DNA of 64,000 nucleotides. Origin: Paractinoplanes pyxinae (GTDB taxonomy: Bacteria > Actinomycetota > Actinomycetes > Mycobacteriales > Micromonosporaceae). The position numbers and the translations under genes were made by a program. Below the pieces are notes generated by a model. It searched no databases. It was not told the DNA's origin and saw nothing but the letters and a program-made list of their open reading frames with translations. The stretch is from contig NZ_JAPNTZ010000017.1 in assembly GCF_026626335.1 (NCBI RefSeq), forward strand, positions 62,001 to 126,000, read 5' to 3'. Of the stretch, positions 25,626 through 33,476 are shown piece by piece. The stretch's first letter is position 1. Every line of letters starts with the position of its first letter.

Positions 25626-26659
25626 GCCGCCGCACGGTCGTCCATCGCGCGCCGGCGCAGCCCGGACTGCGCGAGGGCGGGCTGCACGTAGGAAACGTCG
25701 AGCGGGCTCAGGTCCACGCCGGGCGGCACGACGTCGTCGATCTCGTCCAGGACGTCGTCGCCCAGCGTGGTGCCGGCGCCGGCGAGCAGGTCGTCGAGGT
25801 GGGCCATGGTGCGCGGCCCGATGATGGCCAAGGTGACCGCCGGATGACTGATCACGAAGGCCAGGGCCAGGTGGGTCAGTGACAGACCGGCGGCTTCGGC
25901 GACCGGGACGAGCTGTTCGACGGCGTCGAGCTTGTTCTCGTCGGTCATGTGCTTGGGCACCCAATGCATGCGGGCGTTGGACGGCTGTTCCGGGCCGCCT
26001 TTGCGGTAGCGGCCGGTGAGCAGGCCCATGGCCAGCGGGCTCCAGACCAGGGTGCTTAGCCCGTAGCGCTCGCAGACCGGCAGGACGTCGCGTTCGATAC
26101 CGCGGTTGAGGATCGAGTACGGCGGTTGCTCGGTGCGGAAGCGGGCCAGGCCACGCCGTTCGGCCACCCACTGAGCCTCGACGATCTCCGCCGCGGGCAG
26201 ACTCGAGTGACCGATCGCGCGTACCTTGCCCGCCCGGATCAGATCGGTGAGCGCGCCTAGGGTCTCTTCGATGTCGGTGCCGGGATCGGGATGGTGAACC
26301 TGGTAGAGGTCGATGTGATCGACTCCCAGCCGCTGCAGCGACGCCTCCACCGCGGTGACGACGTACCGCCGTGAGCTGCCGCGCTGGTTCGGGCCCGGGC
26401 CCATGGCGCCGTTGAACTTGGTGGCCAGCACGACGTCGTCGCGCCGGCCACGCAGCGCTCGGCCGACGATGCGTTCGGTTTCACCGTCACCGCCGTAGAC
26501 GTCGGCCGTGTCGATGAAGTTGATGCCCGCGTCGAGGGCCCGGTGGATGATCCTGACGCAATCGTCCGGGTCGGGGTTGCCGTTGGGCCCGAACATCATG
26601 GTGCCCAGGCAGTAGGGACTGACCTGGATTCCGGTACGGCCCAGGGGTCTAGTGCGCAC
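25622..26659 (-). CDS. Aldo/keto reductase
   Basis: This 345-aa NADPH-dependent oxidoreductase has a TIM-barrel fold. Seen motifs are the start VRTRPLGRTGIQVSPYCLGTMMFG, catalytic-region GINFIDTADVYGGDGETE (Asp and Tyr), VVLATKFNGAMG (Lys), and HIDLYQVHHPD (His). Together they complete the Asp-Tyr-Lys-His tetrad. The cofactor-binding end AIIGPRTMAHLDDLL is present. The start is GTG 26659 with GGAGGAAC upstream; the frame remains open further upstream but overlaps the preceding gene. It follows the VOC gene after 23 bp, so both are probably one operon opposite a WYL regulator. The substrate is unknown; detoxification of carbonyl compounds is a reasonable idea. Confidence 0.9.
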   Translation of the reverse strand: MRTRPLGRTGIQVSPYCLGTMMFGPNGNPDPDDCVRIIHRALDAGINFIDTADVYGGDGETERIVGRALRGRRDDVVLATKFNGAMGPGPNQRGSSRRYVVTAVEASLQRLGVDHIDLYQVHHPDPGTDIEETLGALTDLIRAGKVRAIGHSSLPAAEIVEAQWVAERRGLARFRTEQPPYSILNRGIERDVLPVCERYGLSTLVWSPLAMGLLTGRYRKGGPEQPSNARMHWVPKHMTDENKLDAVEQLVPVAEAAGLSLTHLALAFVISHPAVTLAIIGPRTMAHLDDLLAGAGTTLGDDVLDEIDDVVPPGVDLSPLDVSYVQPALAQSGLRRRAMDDRAAA

Positions 26660-26682
26660 GTTGTGTTCCTCCGGAAGGCGGA

Positions 26683-27144
26683 TCAGCCGGCGTGGGCGGT
26701 GTTGACCTGCAGGATCCAGGTGACACCGAAGCGGTCGGTGAGCATCCCGAAGCCGGGGCTGAACGGGGACGGGCCGAACTTCTCGACGATCTCGGCGCCG
26801 TCGGCCAGCTTGTCCCACAGCGCGCTGACCTCGTCGGCGGTGTCGCCACCGATGGCGACGAAGAACCGCTCGCCGGTCAGCGTCAGGCCGTTCTCGCGGG
26901 TCGTGGCGGTGAGCGGGGCGGTGGCCACGGCGTGGCTGGGGATGTCGTACGCCAGGATGGTGAAGCCGTTGTCGGCGCTCACCTGGCCGAAGACGATCTT
27001 GTCCGCGTCGGGCAGCTCCTTGGGCAGGCCGAAGTCGCTGTAGGCGACGGCGGTGAGGTGGCCGCCGAACACGGACTGGTAGAACTCCAGAGCCTGGCGG
27101 GCGTCGCCGCGGAAGTTCAGGTGGGTGTTGGTGGTGATCGCCAT
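26683..27144 (-). CDS. VOC-superfamily protein (PhnB/glyoxalase-like)
   Basis: This 153-aa protein has the paired beta-alpha-beta modules of vicinal-oxygen-chelate proteins. It starts MAITTNTHLNFRGDARQALE and contains FYQSVFGG, and has the second module around GERFFVAIGGDTADEVSALWDKLADGA and the typical FGMLTDRFGVTWIL. It is closest in pattern to the PhnB-like subgroup. ATG 27144 has AAGGAG about 8 nt upstream. It is the first gene of a two-gene unit with the aldo/keto reductase, divergent from a WYL-domain regulator with a palindrome in between. The reaction is unknown; metal-dependent isomerase, dioxygenase or resistance roles occur in the family. Confidence 0.85.
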   Translation of the reverse strand: MAITTNTHLNFRGDARQALEFYQSVFGGHLTAVAYSDFGLPKELPDADKIVFGQVSADNGFTILAYDIPSHAVATAPLTATTRENGLTLTGERFFVAIGGDTADEVSALWDKLADGAEIVEKFGPSPFSPGFGMLTDRFGVTWILQVNTAHAG

Positions 27145-27191
27145 GGTGATGACTCCTTGTCGCTGGGTTGTGAGCCAAGATTCGCAGCCAT

Positions 27192-27212
27192 AGGTGCCAG
27201 GTTGTGGCACCT
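27192..27212. promoter_or_regulatory. Palindrome AGGTGCCA-N5-TGGCACCT, likely operator
   Basis: Perfect 8-nt arms with a 5-nt spacer sit in the 89-bp gap between the divergent VOC/reductase unit and the WYL regulator gene. Position and symmetry are as expected for the site bound by that regulator, controlling both directions. Confidence 0.65.
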
Positions 27213-27233
27213 ACTCCGGGCAGAATCAAAGTC

Positions 27234-28202
27234 ATGCCGAAAACTTCCGCCCGGCTCCTGGCTCTGCTGTCCTTGCTGCAAGCTCGCCGGGACTGGCCCG
27301 GCACGCTGCTGGCCGACCGCCTCGACATCAGCCTGCGCACCGTGCGCCGCGACGTCGATCGGCTGCGGGAGCTCGGCTACCCGATCGCCGCGATCAAGGG
27401 CCCGGACGGCGGCTACCGGCTCAGCGCGGGCACCGAGTTGCCGCCGCTGTTGTTCGACGACGAACAGGCTGTCGCTCTGACCATCGCCCTGCAGGTCGCC
27501 GCCACCTCCACCGGCGACGCCCTGGCCGAGGCGGCCGCGCGAGCGCTGACCACCATCCGGCAGGTCCTGCCGGCCCGGCTGCGGAACCGTGTCGAGGCCC
27601 TGCGGGTCACCGCGGTCGAGCGACCCGCGACCCGGCCCGCCGCACCCGTCGACGGTGACGTGCTCCTGGCCATCAGCGCCGCCGTCCGCGCCCGCGAGGT
27701 GCTGCGCTTCGACTACGGCGACGAGGACGCCGACCGGGCCCCGCGCCGGGCCGAGCCCCACCACGTCATCACCTGGGACGGCCGGTGGTACCTGATCGCC
27801 TGGGATCTCGACCGCGCCGACTGGCGTACTTTTCGAGCCGACCGCATGTCTTTGCGGACACCCAACGGTCCGCGCTTCACCCCCCGCGAGTTGCCCGGCG
27901 GTGACGTCGCGACCTACGTGATCGGGAAGTTCCGGGGTTCCGAAGATGGGAACTGGCCCTGCCAGGGCACCGTGATCCTCGACCTGCCCGCCGCCACCGT
28001 GGCCCTCTACACCCGTGACGGCATCATCGAGGAGGCCGGCCCCGGCCGCTGCCGGCTCACCCTCGAATCATGGTCATGGCCTGCCCTCGCCGCCGCCATC
28101 GCCCGCTACGACGCCGACATCGAGGTCGTCGGGCCCGCCGAACTGACCGACGCCTTCGGGCACCTCGCCCGCCGATTCGCCAGAACAGCGGCTAAGAGCT
28201 GA
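27234..28202 (+). CDS. HTH/WYL-domain transcriptional regulator
   Basis: This 322-aa regulator has an N-terminal winged helix (ARLLALLSLLQARRDWPGTLL then LDISLRTVRRDVDRLRELGYP, residues 5-60) and a WYL effector domain at about 140-220 (FDYGDEDADRAPRRAEPHHVITWDGRWYLIAWD). A C-terminal WCX extension follows. Proteins of this build act as repressors or activators that sense nucleotide-type or other small ligands. ATG 27234 is chosen because a GTG at 27204 would begin inside the operator palindrome. It is divergent from the VOC/aldo-keto reductase unit, its most probable target. It overlaps the convergent pxpA by 11 nt at the 3' end. Confidence 0.9.
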   Translation: MPKTSARLLALLSLLQARRDWPGTLLADRLDISLRTVRRDVDRLRELGYPIAAIKGPDGGYRLSAGTELPPLLFDDEQAVALTIALQVAATSTGDALAEAAARALTTIRQVLPARLRNRVEALRVTAVERPATRPAAPVDGDVLLAISAAVRAREVLRFDYGDEDADRAPRRAEPHHVITWDGRWYLIAWDLDRADWRTFRADRMSLRTPNGPRFTPRELPGGDVATYVIGKFRGSEDGNWPCQGTVILDLPAATVALYTRDGIIEEAGPGRCRLTLESWSWPALAAAIARYDADIEVVGPAELTDAFGHLARRFARTAAKS

Positions 28203-28953
28203 ACGGCTCGACCGACAAGCCAGCGGCCGTCAGCCCGGCTCGGACTTTCGCGGCTAGATTCACCGCGCCCGAGGTGTCGCCGTGCACGCAGATCGAGGCC
28301 ACCGGCGTCGGTACACGTTCGCCGTCCGGGGTTTCGACGACCTGCTCGACTGCCATGCGGACGGCCCGAGCCACCACCTCGTCCGGCTCGTGCAGCACGG
28401 CATCCGGCAGCGAGCGCGGCATGAGCGTCCCGTCCGCGCGGTAGCCCCGATCAGCGAAGCCCTCACCGATCACCGTCAGACCGGCCGAGGTCGCGAGCCG
28501 CGCCAGCACCGATCCCGGCTGGCACAGCACCGGCAGCTCCCGGTCATAGGCGACGACGGCGGCCACCACCGCATTGGCCTGGCCCTCGTCGACGGCGGCG
28601 GTGTTGTAGAGCGCGCCGTGCGGCTTCACGTAACGCACCCGCCCGCCGGCCACCCGGCAGAACCCCTCCAAGGCCCCGATCTGGTACAGAACGTCGTCGC
28701 GCAGCTCATCCAGGTCGTAGTCGATCCGCCGGCGCCCGAAACCGGCCAGGTCGCGATAGCCGACCTGCGCCCCGACGGCGACGGACCGCTCGACCGCCAC
28801 CCCGCAGATCCGGTGCATCGTGGACGGATCGCCGGCGTGGAACCCGCACGCCACGTTGGCCGAGGTCACGATGCCGAGCAGGGCGTCGTCGTCGCCCAGC
28901 GACCAGCGGCCGAAGCCCTCGCCGAGGTCGGCGTTCAGATCAATGGAGCTCAC
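28192..28953 (-). CDS. pxpA: 5-oxoprolinase subunit PxpA (LamB/YcsF family)
   Basis: This 253-aa protein starts MSSIDLNADLGEGFGRWSLG and has the family motifs SANVACGFHAGDPSTM, VGAQVGYRDLAGFGRR, VRYVKPHGALYN, EGFADRGYRADGTLMPR and SICVHGDTSGAV. With PxpB and PxpC it hydrolyses 5-oxoproline (pyroglutamate) to glutamate at the cost of ATP, a damage-control step for a spontaneous glutamine breakdown product. The start overlaps the end of pxpC by 14 nt, and all three subunits lie in one minus-strand operon in the order B-C-A. Confidence 0.93.
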   Translation of the reverse strand: MSSIDLNADLGEGFGRWSLGDDDALLGIVTSANVACGFHAGDPSTMHRICGVAVERSVAVGAQVGYRDLAGFGRRRIDYDLDELRDDVLYQIGALEGFCRVAGGRVRYVKPHGALYNTAAVDEGQANAVVAAVVAYDRELPVLCQPGSVLARLATSAGLTVIGEGFADRGYRADGTLMPRSLPDAVLHEPDEVVARAVRMAVEQVVETPDGERVPTPVASICVHGDTSGAVNLAAKVRAGLTAAGLSVEPFSS

Positions 28954-29764
28954 GGAACCGCACCGTACTCCCCGGCCGCGCCTGCGCGAGCGGGGTCACG
29001 TCGTCCACCACCCCGACGACCGGGTAGCCGCCGGTGGTCGGGTGGTCGGCCAGGAAGATCAGCGGCTGCCCGTCCGCCGGCACCTGGATCGCCCCCAGCA
29101 CGACCCCCTCGGACGCCATCTCACCGTGGCGAGCGCGAGTCAGCGGCGCGCCCTTCAGGCGGCACCCGACCCGGTTGCTCATCGGGGTGACCTCGTACGC
29201 GGTATCGAACAACTCCCGCCCCGAGAACCAGTCGTCCCGCGGGCCGAGCCACACGCCCAGCTCAAGCTGGCCCGAGATATCCGATTTGTCGGCCGCACCA
29301 AGAGGCGACTGCAGAAAACCGACGGCCAACGTCGTGCCGTTCACCAGCTTGGGCGGCCCCAACCCGGAAAGCGTGTCGGTCGAGCGACTGCCGAGCACCG
29401 GCTCGACGTCCAGCCCGCCGTCGACGGCCACATAGGACCGCACGCCGTGAATGGCCCGCCCCACGTCGAGCACCGAGCCGGCCGGCACCTCGATCACCTC
29501 GGCTTCGACCGGAACTTTGTCGAGCTTGACGACGGCCTGAGCACCGGCGACCGCCACCCGCGCCGGCTCATCGAAGCGCAGCGCGCACCCCAGCAGCGTC
29601 GTCTCGAGTGCGGCCGCCGACGGTGGGTTGCCGACCAGGGCGTTCGCCCGCCGCAGGGCCCGTTGATCGAGTGCTCCCGAGCGAGGCACGCCCAGATGGG
29701 CGTACCCGGGACGCCCTTGATCTTGGATCGTGGTCAGCGGGCCGGCCCGCACGACCGTGATCAC
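28940..29764 (-). CDS. pxpC: 5-oxoprolinase subunit PxpC (biotin-dependent carboxyltransferase-like)
   Basis: This is a 274-aa protein of the KipA/AHS2 family. The start VITVVRAGPLTTIQDQGRPGYAHLG and the segment GVPRSGALDQRALRRANALVGN are diagnostic. The central part includes GLGPPKLVNGTTL and the end has the GGYPVVGVV stretch. GTG 29764 overlaps the pxpB stop by 4 nt (GTGA) and gives the canonical N-terminus; the frame is open a further 44 codons inside pxpB. It forms the 5-oxoprolinase complex with PxpB and PxpA. Confidence 0.92.
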   Translation of the reverse strand: MITVVRAGPLTTIQDQGRPGYAHLGVPRSGALDQRALRRANALVGNPPSAAALETTLLGCALRFDEPARVAVAGAQAVVKLDKVPVEAEVIEVPAGSVLDVGRAIHGVRSYVAVDGGLDVEPVLGSRSTDTLSGLGPPKLVNGTTLAVGFLQSPLGAADKSDISGQLELGVWLGPRDDWFSGRELFDTAYEVTPMSNRVGCRLKGAPLTRARHGEMASEGVVLGAIQVPADGQPLIFLADHPTTGGYPVVGVVDDVTPLAQARPGSTVRFRELH

Positions 29765-30366
29765 GCCGGCACCAGGCGCACGCGCGTGCCCGGCCCGAGC
29801 AAGGCTGGTGGCTCCTCGCGTACGTCGAAAAGGGTCTTCGCAGTACGCCCGACCAGCCGCCAGCCACCGGGCGAAGCAGTGGGATAGATGCCGCAATACT
29901 CACCGGCCAGCCCGACCGAACCGGTCGGCACCCGCGGCCGGGGAGTGTCGAGCCGCGGCACTCCGAACTTTTCGCCAAGCCCCCGCATATAGGCGAAACC
30001 GGGCGCGAACCCGCAGAACGCGACGGTGAATTCCGTGCCCGCCAGAAGGTCGATCGCTTCCGGTCCCGACACGTTCCAGATCCGCGCGACGTCGGCCAGG
30101 TCCTCGCCGTCGAACACGGTCGGCACCTCGACCAACGGCCCCTGATCTCGGGAAATGGAGTCCGGCGGCGGCCACGTCACCAGCTCCTGGACAAGGCCGG
30201 GATCAACGCCATCGAGCAAGATCGTGTGCGCGCCGGGAACGATCTCCGCGACCTGCAGCTCACCGGCCTCGCGCCGCCGCCACAGCTCGCGCCGCCAGGC
30301 TTCGACCTGTTCACCGCCGCGACACTCGATCAGCAGGGCCGAGGCTCCGACGCGTCGTACTCTCAT
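29761..30366 (-). CDS. pxpB: 5-oxoprolinase subunit PxpB (KipI/AHS1 family)
   Basis: This is a protein of about 201 aa. It carries the family signature FCGFAPGFAYMRGLG, the preceding VPTVFDGEDLADVA, and the ending GEYCGIYPTASPGGWRLVGRT. ATG 30366 (MRVRRVGASALL) is preferred; in-frame starts at 30375 and 30396 are possible, and no ribosome site decides between them. First gene of the pxpBCA operon, divergent from a hemolysin-III gene. The short promoter region holds two adjacent inverted repeats of the TTAC-N6-GTAA type. Confidence 0.9.
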   Translation of the reverse strand: MRVRRVGASALLIECRGGEQVEAWRRELWRRREAGELQVAEIVPGAHTILLDGVDPGLVQELVTWPPPDSISRDQGPLVEVPTVFDGEDLADVARIWNVSGPEAIDLLAGTEFTVAFCGFAPGFAYMRGLGEKFGVPRLDTPRPRVPTGSVGLAGEYCGIYPTASPGGWRLVGRTAKTLFDVREEPPALLGPGTRVRLVPA

Positions 30367-30395
30367 GAGCACCATCGTGCCAGTGAACGAATTCA

Positions 30396-30424
30396 CTACC
30401 TACGGGTAACTTACGATACCGTAA
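30396..30424. promoter_or_regulatory. Two adjacent TTAC-N6-GTAA type inverted repeats
   Basis: CTAC-CTACGG-GTAA at 30396-30409 (TTAC-CCGTAG-GTAG on the minus strand) is followed one base later by a perfect TTAC-GATACC-GTAA at 30411-30424. Both lie between the divergent pxpB and hemolysin-III starts and probably overlap a promoter. The same motif occurs upstream of the acyl-CoA dehydrogenase and etfD genes. Confidence 0.55.
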
Positions 30425-30433
30425 CCTGGAGCC

Positions 30434-31114
30434 GTGACGACCTCCGCCCCGTTCCGGATGAAACCGGCCGACCTCGGCAAGCCGAGGCTGCGTGGCCGGT
30501 TGCATCAGTACGCGTTCTTCGTCGCGCTGGTCTGCGGCATCGTGCTGTGCTCGATCGCCCTCAGCCGGCCGGGTATTGAGCCCTTTCTGAGCACGCTGAT
30601 CTACAGCTTCACCGTGTGCGGGCTGTTCGGCATCAGCGCGCTCTACCACCGGCGGGTCTGGAGCGAACGCGGCTACCAGATCATGCGCCGGGCCGACCAC
30701 TCGATGATCTTCATCTTCATCGCCGGCACGTACACCCCGTTCTGCATCGAGCTGCTGCCGGCGGGCAAGGCGACGTTGATGCTCAGCCTGATCTGGGGTG
30801 GCGCGCTCGGCGGGGTGGCGCTCAAGACAATCTGGCCGCACCTGCCCCGCTGGGCCGGGGCGCCGCTCTATCTGGCGCTGGGCTGGGGCGCGGTCGCCAT
30901 CCTGCCCGAGGTGCTGCGCGTCGGCGGCGTCACCTGCCTGGTGCTGCTGGCCGTGGGTGGCGTCATCTACAGCGTGGGCGCGGTCTTCTACGCCCTGCGC
31001 CGCCCGAACCCGTGGCCCGAGGTCTTCGGCCACCACGAGTTCTTCCACGCCTGTACCCTGGTGGCGGCCATCTGCCACCACATCGCCATCTACTTCGCCC
31101 TGTACGCCGCTTAG
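30434..31114 (+). CDS. Hemolysin III / TrhA (PAQR-like) membrane protein
   Basis: This 226-aa protein has seven hydrophobic helices. It carries the family's metal-site motifs: ISALYHRRVWS with the early His, RRADHSMIFIFIAGTYTPF, and the late HHEFFHACTLVAAICHHIAI with paired His residues. Members (YqfA/TrhA) belong to the PAQR superfamily and are thought to be zinc-dependent membrane hydrolases involved in membrane lipid homeostasis rather than true toxins. The start is GTG 30434 with GGAG close upstream. It is convergent with the HxlR gene, overlapping by 4 nt. Confidence 0.88.
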   Translation: MTTSAPFRMKPADLGKPRLRGRLHQYAFFVALVCGIVLCSIALSRPGIEPFLSTLIYSFTVCGLFGISALYHRRVWSERGYQIMRRADHSMIFIFIAGTYTPFCIELLPAGKATLMLSLIWGGALGGVALKTIWPHLPRWAGAPLYLALGWGAVAILPEVLRVGGVTCLVLLAVGGVIYSVGAVFYALRRPNPWPEVFGHHEFFHACTLVAAICHHIAIYFALYAA

Positions 31115-31518
31115 GCGCTCACTCGCACGCCGGGGTTGTCATAGGCCGCGCGAGCCGCCTGCACGTCCTCGATATGGGTCTCGGCCCAGTTCTCGAGGGC
31201 GCCGACGAGCACGAGCAGGCTGCGCCCGAGTTCGGTGAGCTCGTAGTCGACCCGGGGCGGCACCTCGGCGTGCACCGTGCGGCCGATCAGCCCGTCCCGC
31301 TCGAGACCGCGCAGCGTCTGGGTGAGCATCTTGGGGCTCACCCCCTCGATCCGCCGGGACAGCGCCGTGTACCGCTGCGGGCCGTCGGCGAGCATCATGA
31401 CGACGAGGACGCTCCAGGTGTCGCCGATCCGGTCGAGGATCTGCCGGCTGGGGCAGTTTTTCGCGTACGCACTGGCTTCCACCTCATTACTATCTCTCGG
31501 GTGAGTACTGCACTTCAA
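31111..31518 (-). CDS. HxlR-family transcriptional regulator
   Basis: This protein of up to 135 aa has the winged-helix domain signature KNCPSRQILDRIGDTWSVLVV, RYTALSRRIEGVSPKMLTQTLRGLERDGLI and PRVDYELTELGRSLL. It has the conserved N-terminal Cys that in several family members senses redox or quinone/aldehyde stress. The frame opens with TTG 31518 (AGAAGG upstream); GTG 31482 would give a more usual N-terminal length. It is divergent from a QorB-type quinone reductase gene. The same pairing is known for ytfH/ytfG in E. coli and qorR/qor2 in Corynebacterium, so this is most likely a repressor of that neighbour. Confidence 0.88.
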   Translation of the reverse strand: MKCSTHPRDSNEVEASAYAKNCPSRQILDRIGDTWSVLVVMMLADGPQRYTALSRRIEGVSPKMLTQTLRGLERDGLIGRTVHAEVPPRVDYELTELGRSLLVLVGALENWAETHIEDVQAARAAYDNPGVRVSA

Positions 31519-31599
31519 GGTGCCTTCTATCCATCGGGAAGTGATGTCTGACCTGCGGCGTTAGCCATCGTTGTCAGAACAACCTTCCAGGAGGACAGC

Positions 31600-32448
31600 A
31601 TGACCATCGTCATCACGGGCGCCACCGGGCACCTCGGGCGGCTCACCATCCAGTCGCTGCTCGCCAAGGGCGTACCCGCGAGCGAGATCGTCGGTCTCGG
31701 CCGTCAGGTCGACAAGATCGCCGACCTCGGCGTCACGGTCAAGCAGGTCGCGTACGAGGATCCCGAGGCGCTGCGGGCCGCGTTCGAGGGCGCCGACAAG
31801 CTCCTGTTCATCTCGGGCAGCGAGGCCGGCAACCGCCTCGCCCAGCACCGCAACGTGGTCGACGCGGCCCAGGCGGCCAACGTGGGCCTGATCGTCTACA
31901 CCAGCGCGCCCAAGGCCGACACGACCGACATGAAGCTGGCCGCCGAGCACAAGACCACCGAGCAGTGGATCAAGGACACCGGCCTGCCGTACGTCTTCCT
32001 GCGCAACAACTGGTACGTCGAGAACTACAGCGTCGAACAGGCCCTCGCGCACGGGCTGTTCGGCGCGGCCGGCGACGGCAAGATCAGCGGCTCCCCGCGG
32101 GCCGACTACGCCGAAGCCGCCGCGGCCGTGCTCACCACCGACGGTCACGAGGGCAAGGTGTACGAGCTGGGCGGTGAGGCGTTCACGCTGACCGAGCTCG
32201 CGGCCGAGATCGCCCGGCAGTCCGGAAAGCCGGTCACCTACACCGACCTCGGCGAGGAGAAGTTCCGCGAGATGCTGGTCGGCGTGGGCCTGCCCGAGGC
32301 CTTCGCGGCGATCCTGGCCGACGTCGACCGGGCCGCGTCGCAGGGTGCGCTCTTCGTCTCCCGCGAAGACCTGGAGAAGCTGCTCGGCCGCCCGGCCACG
32401 CCGCTCGCCACGTCGATCAAGGCCGAGCTGGCCGCCGTCCAGGGCTAA
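31600..32448 (+). CDS. NAD(P)H:quinone oxidoreductase, QorB/NmrA-like
   Basis: This 282-aa Rossmann protein has the dinucleotide motif VITGATGHLGRLTIQ at its start, LLFISGSEAGNRLAQHRNVVDAA, and YTSAPKADTT. The stretch GLPYVFLRNNWYVENY is characteristic of the QorB (YtfG) group of atypical SDR quinone reductases. It likely reduces quinones with NADPH in the cytoplasm. A strong AGGAGG ribosome site precedes ATG 31600. The divergent HxlR regulator gene supports quinone- or electrophile-inducible expression. A large bulged hairpin follows the stop. Confidence 0.88.
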   Translation: MTIVITGATGHLGRLTIQSLLAKGVPASEIVGLGRQVDKIADLGVTVKQVAYEDPEALRAAFEGADKLLFISGSEAGNRLAQHRNVVDAAQAANVGLIVYTSAPKADTTDMKLAAEHKTTEQWIKDTGLPYVFLRNNWYVENYSVEQALAHGLFGAAGDGKISGSPRADYAEAAAAVLTTDGHEGKVYELGGEAFTLTELAAEIARQSGKPVTYTDLGEEKFREMLVGVGLPEAFAAILADVDRAASQGALFVSREDLEKLLGRPATPLATSIKAELAAVQG

Positions 32449-32456
32449 AACGGCGC

Positions 32457-32498
32457 GACGCCGGCAGCCGCCAGGGGGATGAGCGGCTTGCCGGCGTC
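32457..32498. terminator. Hairpin between qorB-like gene and DUF6458 gene
   Basis: A 15-bp stem with a single bulged T (32457-32471 with 32483-32498) around an 11-nt loop lies between two convergent stop codons. It is a plausible bidirectional terminator lacking a U-tract. Confidence 0.65.
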
Positions 32499-32513
32499 AC
32501 GAGTTCGGGTGGA

Positions 32514-32810
32514 TCAGTAGCCCGGGGGCGGGGGCGGCGGGGCGTCGTCGCGGCGGGTCTCGCGGTACTCGCTGCGCACCTGCTGCTGCGGGTAGACACC
32601 GTCACCGGCAACCGGCGTGGCGGTCTGCCGCGTCACGACGGTGCGACGGCGGCTGTTCCAGAACCAGAGGGTGATGACGAGGCCGATCAGGCCGGCCGCC
32701 ATCAAGATCCAGCCGATGATGTTGACATCGATCCCGCTGATGTCAGCGTTGACGGCGAACGCCAGGATGGCGCCCAACGCCAGCAGGAAGATGCTTCCGC
32801 CGATGCCCAT
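32514..32810 (-). CDS. Small two-helix membrane protein, DUF6458 type
   Basis: This 98-aa protein begins MGIGGSIFLLALGAILAFAV, followed by a second helix, IIGWILMAAGLIGLVITLWFW. A basic patch (NSRRRTVV) and a Pro-rich soluble tail ending PPPPPPGY complete it. The N-terminal pattern is that of the small actinobacterial family catalogued as DUF6458, of unknown role. A GGAGG ribosome site precedes ATG 32810. It is a single gene between a convergent oxidoreductase and a divergent phosphatase. Confidence 0.8.
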   Translation of the reverse strand: MGIGGSIFLLALGAILAFAVNADISGIDVNIIGWILMAAGLIGLVITLWFWNSRRRTVVTRQTATPVAGDGVYPQQQVRSEYRETRRDDAPPPPPPGY

Positions 32811-32898
32811 CGCGGGCCTCCTTGATCCTCACCGTGGTCAATGCGTCTGAACCGGGTTTACCCACGCGCCCGAAAACTCAATCAGGCAAGCTGGGCAC

Positions 32899-33417
32899 AT
32901 GACCCCAAGGACGCTCGTTCTGCTGCGCCACGCCAAGGCCGAGAGGCCGGACGGACTCTCCGATTTCGACCGGAAACTCACCGAGACCGGCGAGACCGAT
33001 GCCGACGCGGCAGGCGCCTGGCTGGCCGACGAGCGGCTGCATCCGGCCCTGGTGCTCTGTTCGTCGGCGGCCCGCACCCGCCAGACGTGGCAGGGCGTTT
33101 CGATCGCGCTGGCCCAGGCTCAGCCCGGCGGCGGCACACCCGAGGTCCGCTACGAGGACGGGCTCTACCACGGCGGTGTCACCGAGGTCTTCGATCTCGT
33201 ACGCAAGGTGTCCGACACGGTCCGTACGGTGCTCGTGGTCGGCCACAACCCGTGGGTGTCCGAGGTGTCGCTGATGCTCATCCCGGACGACCAGTGGGAC
33301 GGCGAAGAGGTGGTGCTCAAGACGGCCGGGCTCGCCGTCCACCGCTTCGACGGCCCGTGGTCGTCGTTCGAGCCGCGGTCGATGCGGCTGATCGAGCGGC
33401 ACACGGCCCGCGGCTAG
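32899..33417 (+). CDS. SixA-type histidine phosphatase
   Basis: This 172-aa member of the phosphoglycerate-mutase-like superfamily has the catalytic RHAKAE motif at about residues 10-15, then LTETGETDADAAGAWL, LCSSAARTRQTW, and the second catalytic His in VVGHNPWVSEV. SixA proteins remove phosphate from phosphohistidine on signalling or PTS-type proteins. The physiological target here is unknown. No partner gene adjoins; a strong bidirectional terminator follows. Confidence 0.85.
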   Translation: MTPRTLVLLRHAKAERPDGLSDFDRKLTETGETDADAAGAWLADERLHPALVLCSSAARTRQTWQGVSIALAQAQPGGGTPEVRYEDGLYHGGVTEVFDLVRKVSDTVRTVLVVGHNPWVSEVSLMLIPDDQWDGEEVVLKTAGLAVHRFDGPWSSFEPRSMRLIERHTARG

Positions 33418-33427
33418 AGCGGAAAAG

Positions 33428-33461
33428 AAAAGCCGGCGGATGGGGGCATCCGCCGGCTTTT
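33428..33461. terminator. Bidirectional rho-independent terminator
   Basis: A perfect 14-bp stem AAAAGCCGGCGGAT/ATCCGCCGGCTTTT with a 6-nt loop gives a T-run on both strands. It serves the convergent SixA and acyl-CoA dehydrogenase genes. Confidence 0.9.
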
Positions 33462-33476
33462 CTGTGGGGGGCTACG

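Noticed and set aside
22749..26171. 1140-codon minus-strand frame spanning the repeat gene end and the thioredoxin-NHL gene
   Set aside because: Antisense to a gene with clear thioredoxin and NHL motifs; no recognisable domain of its own.
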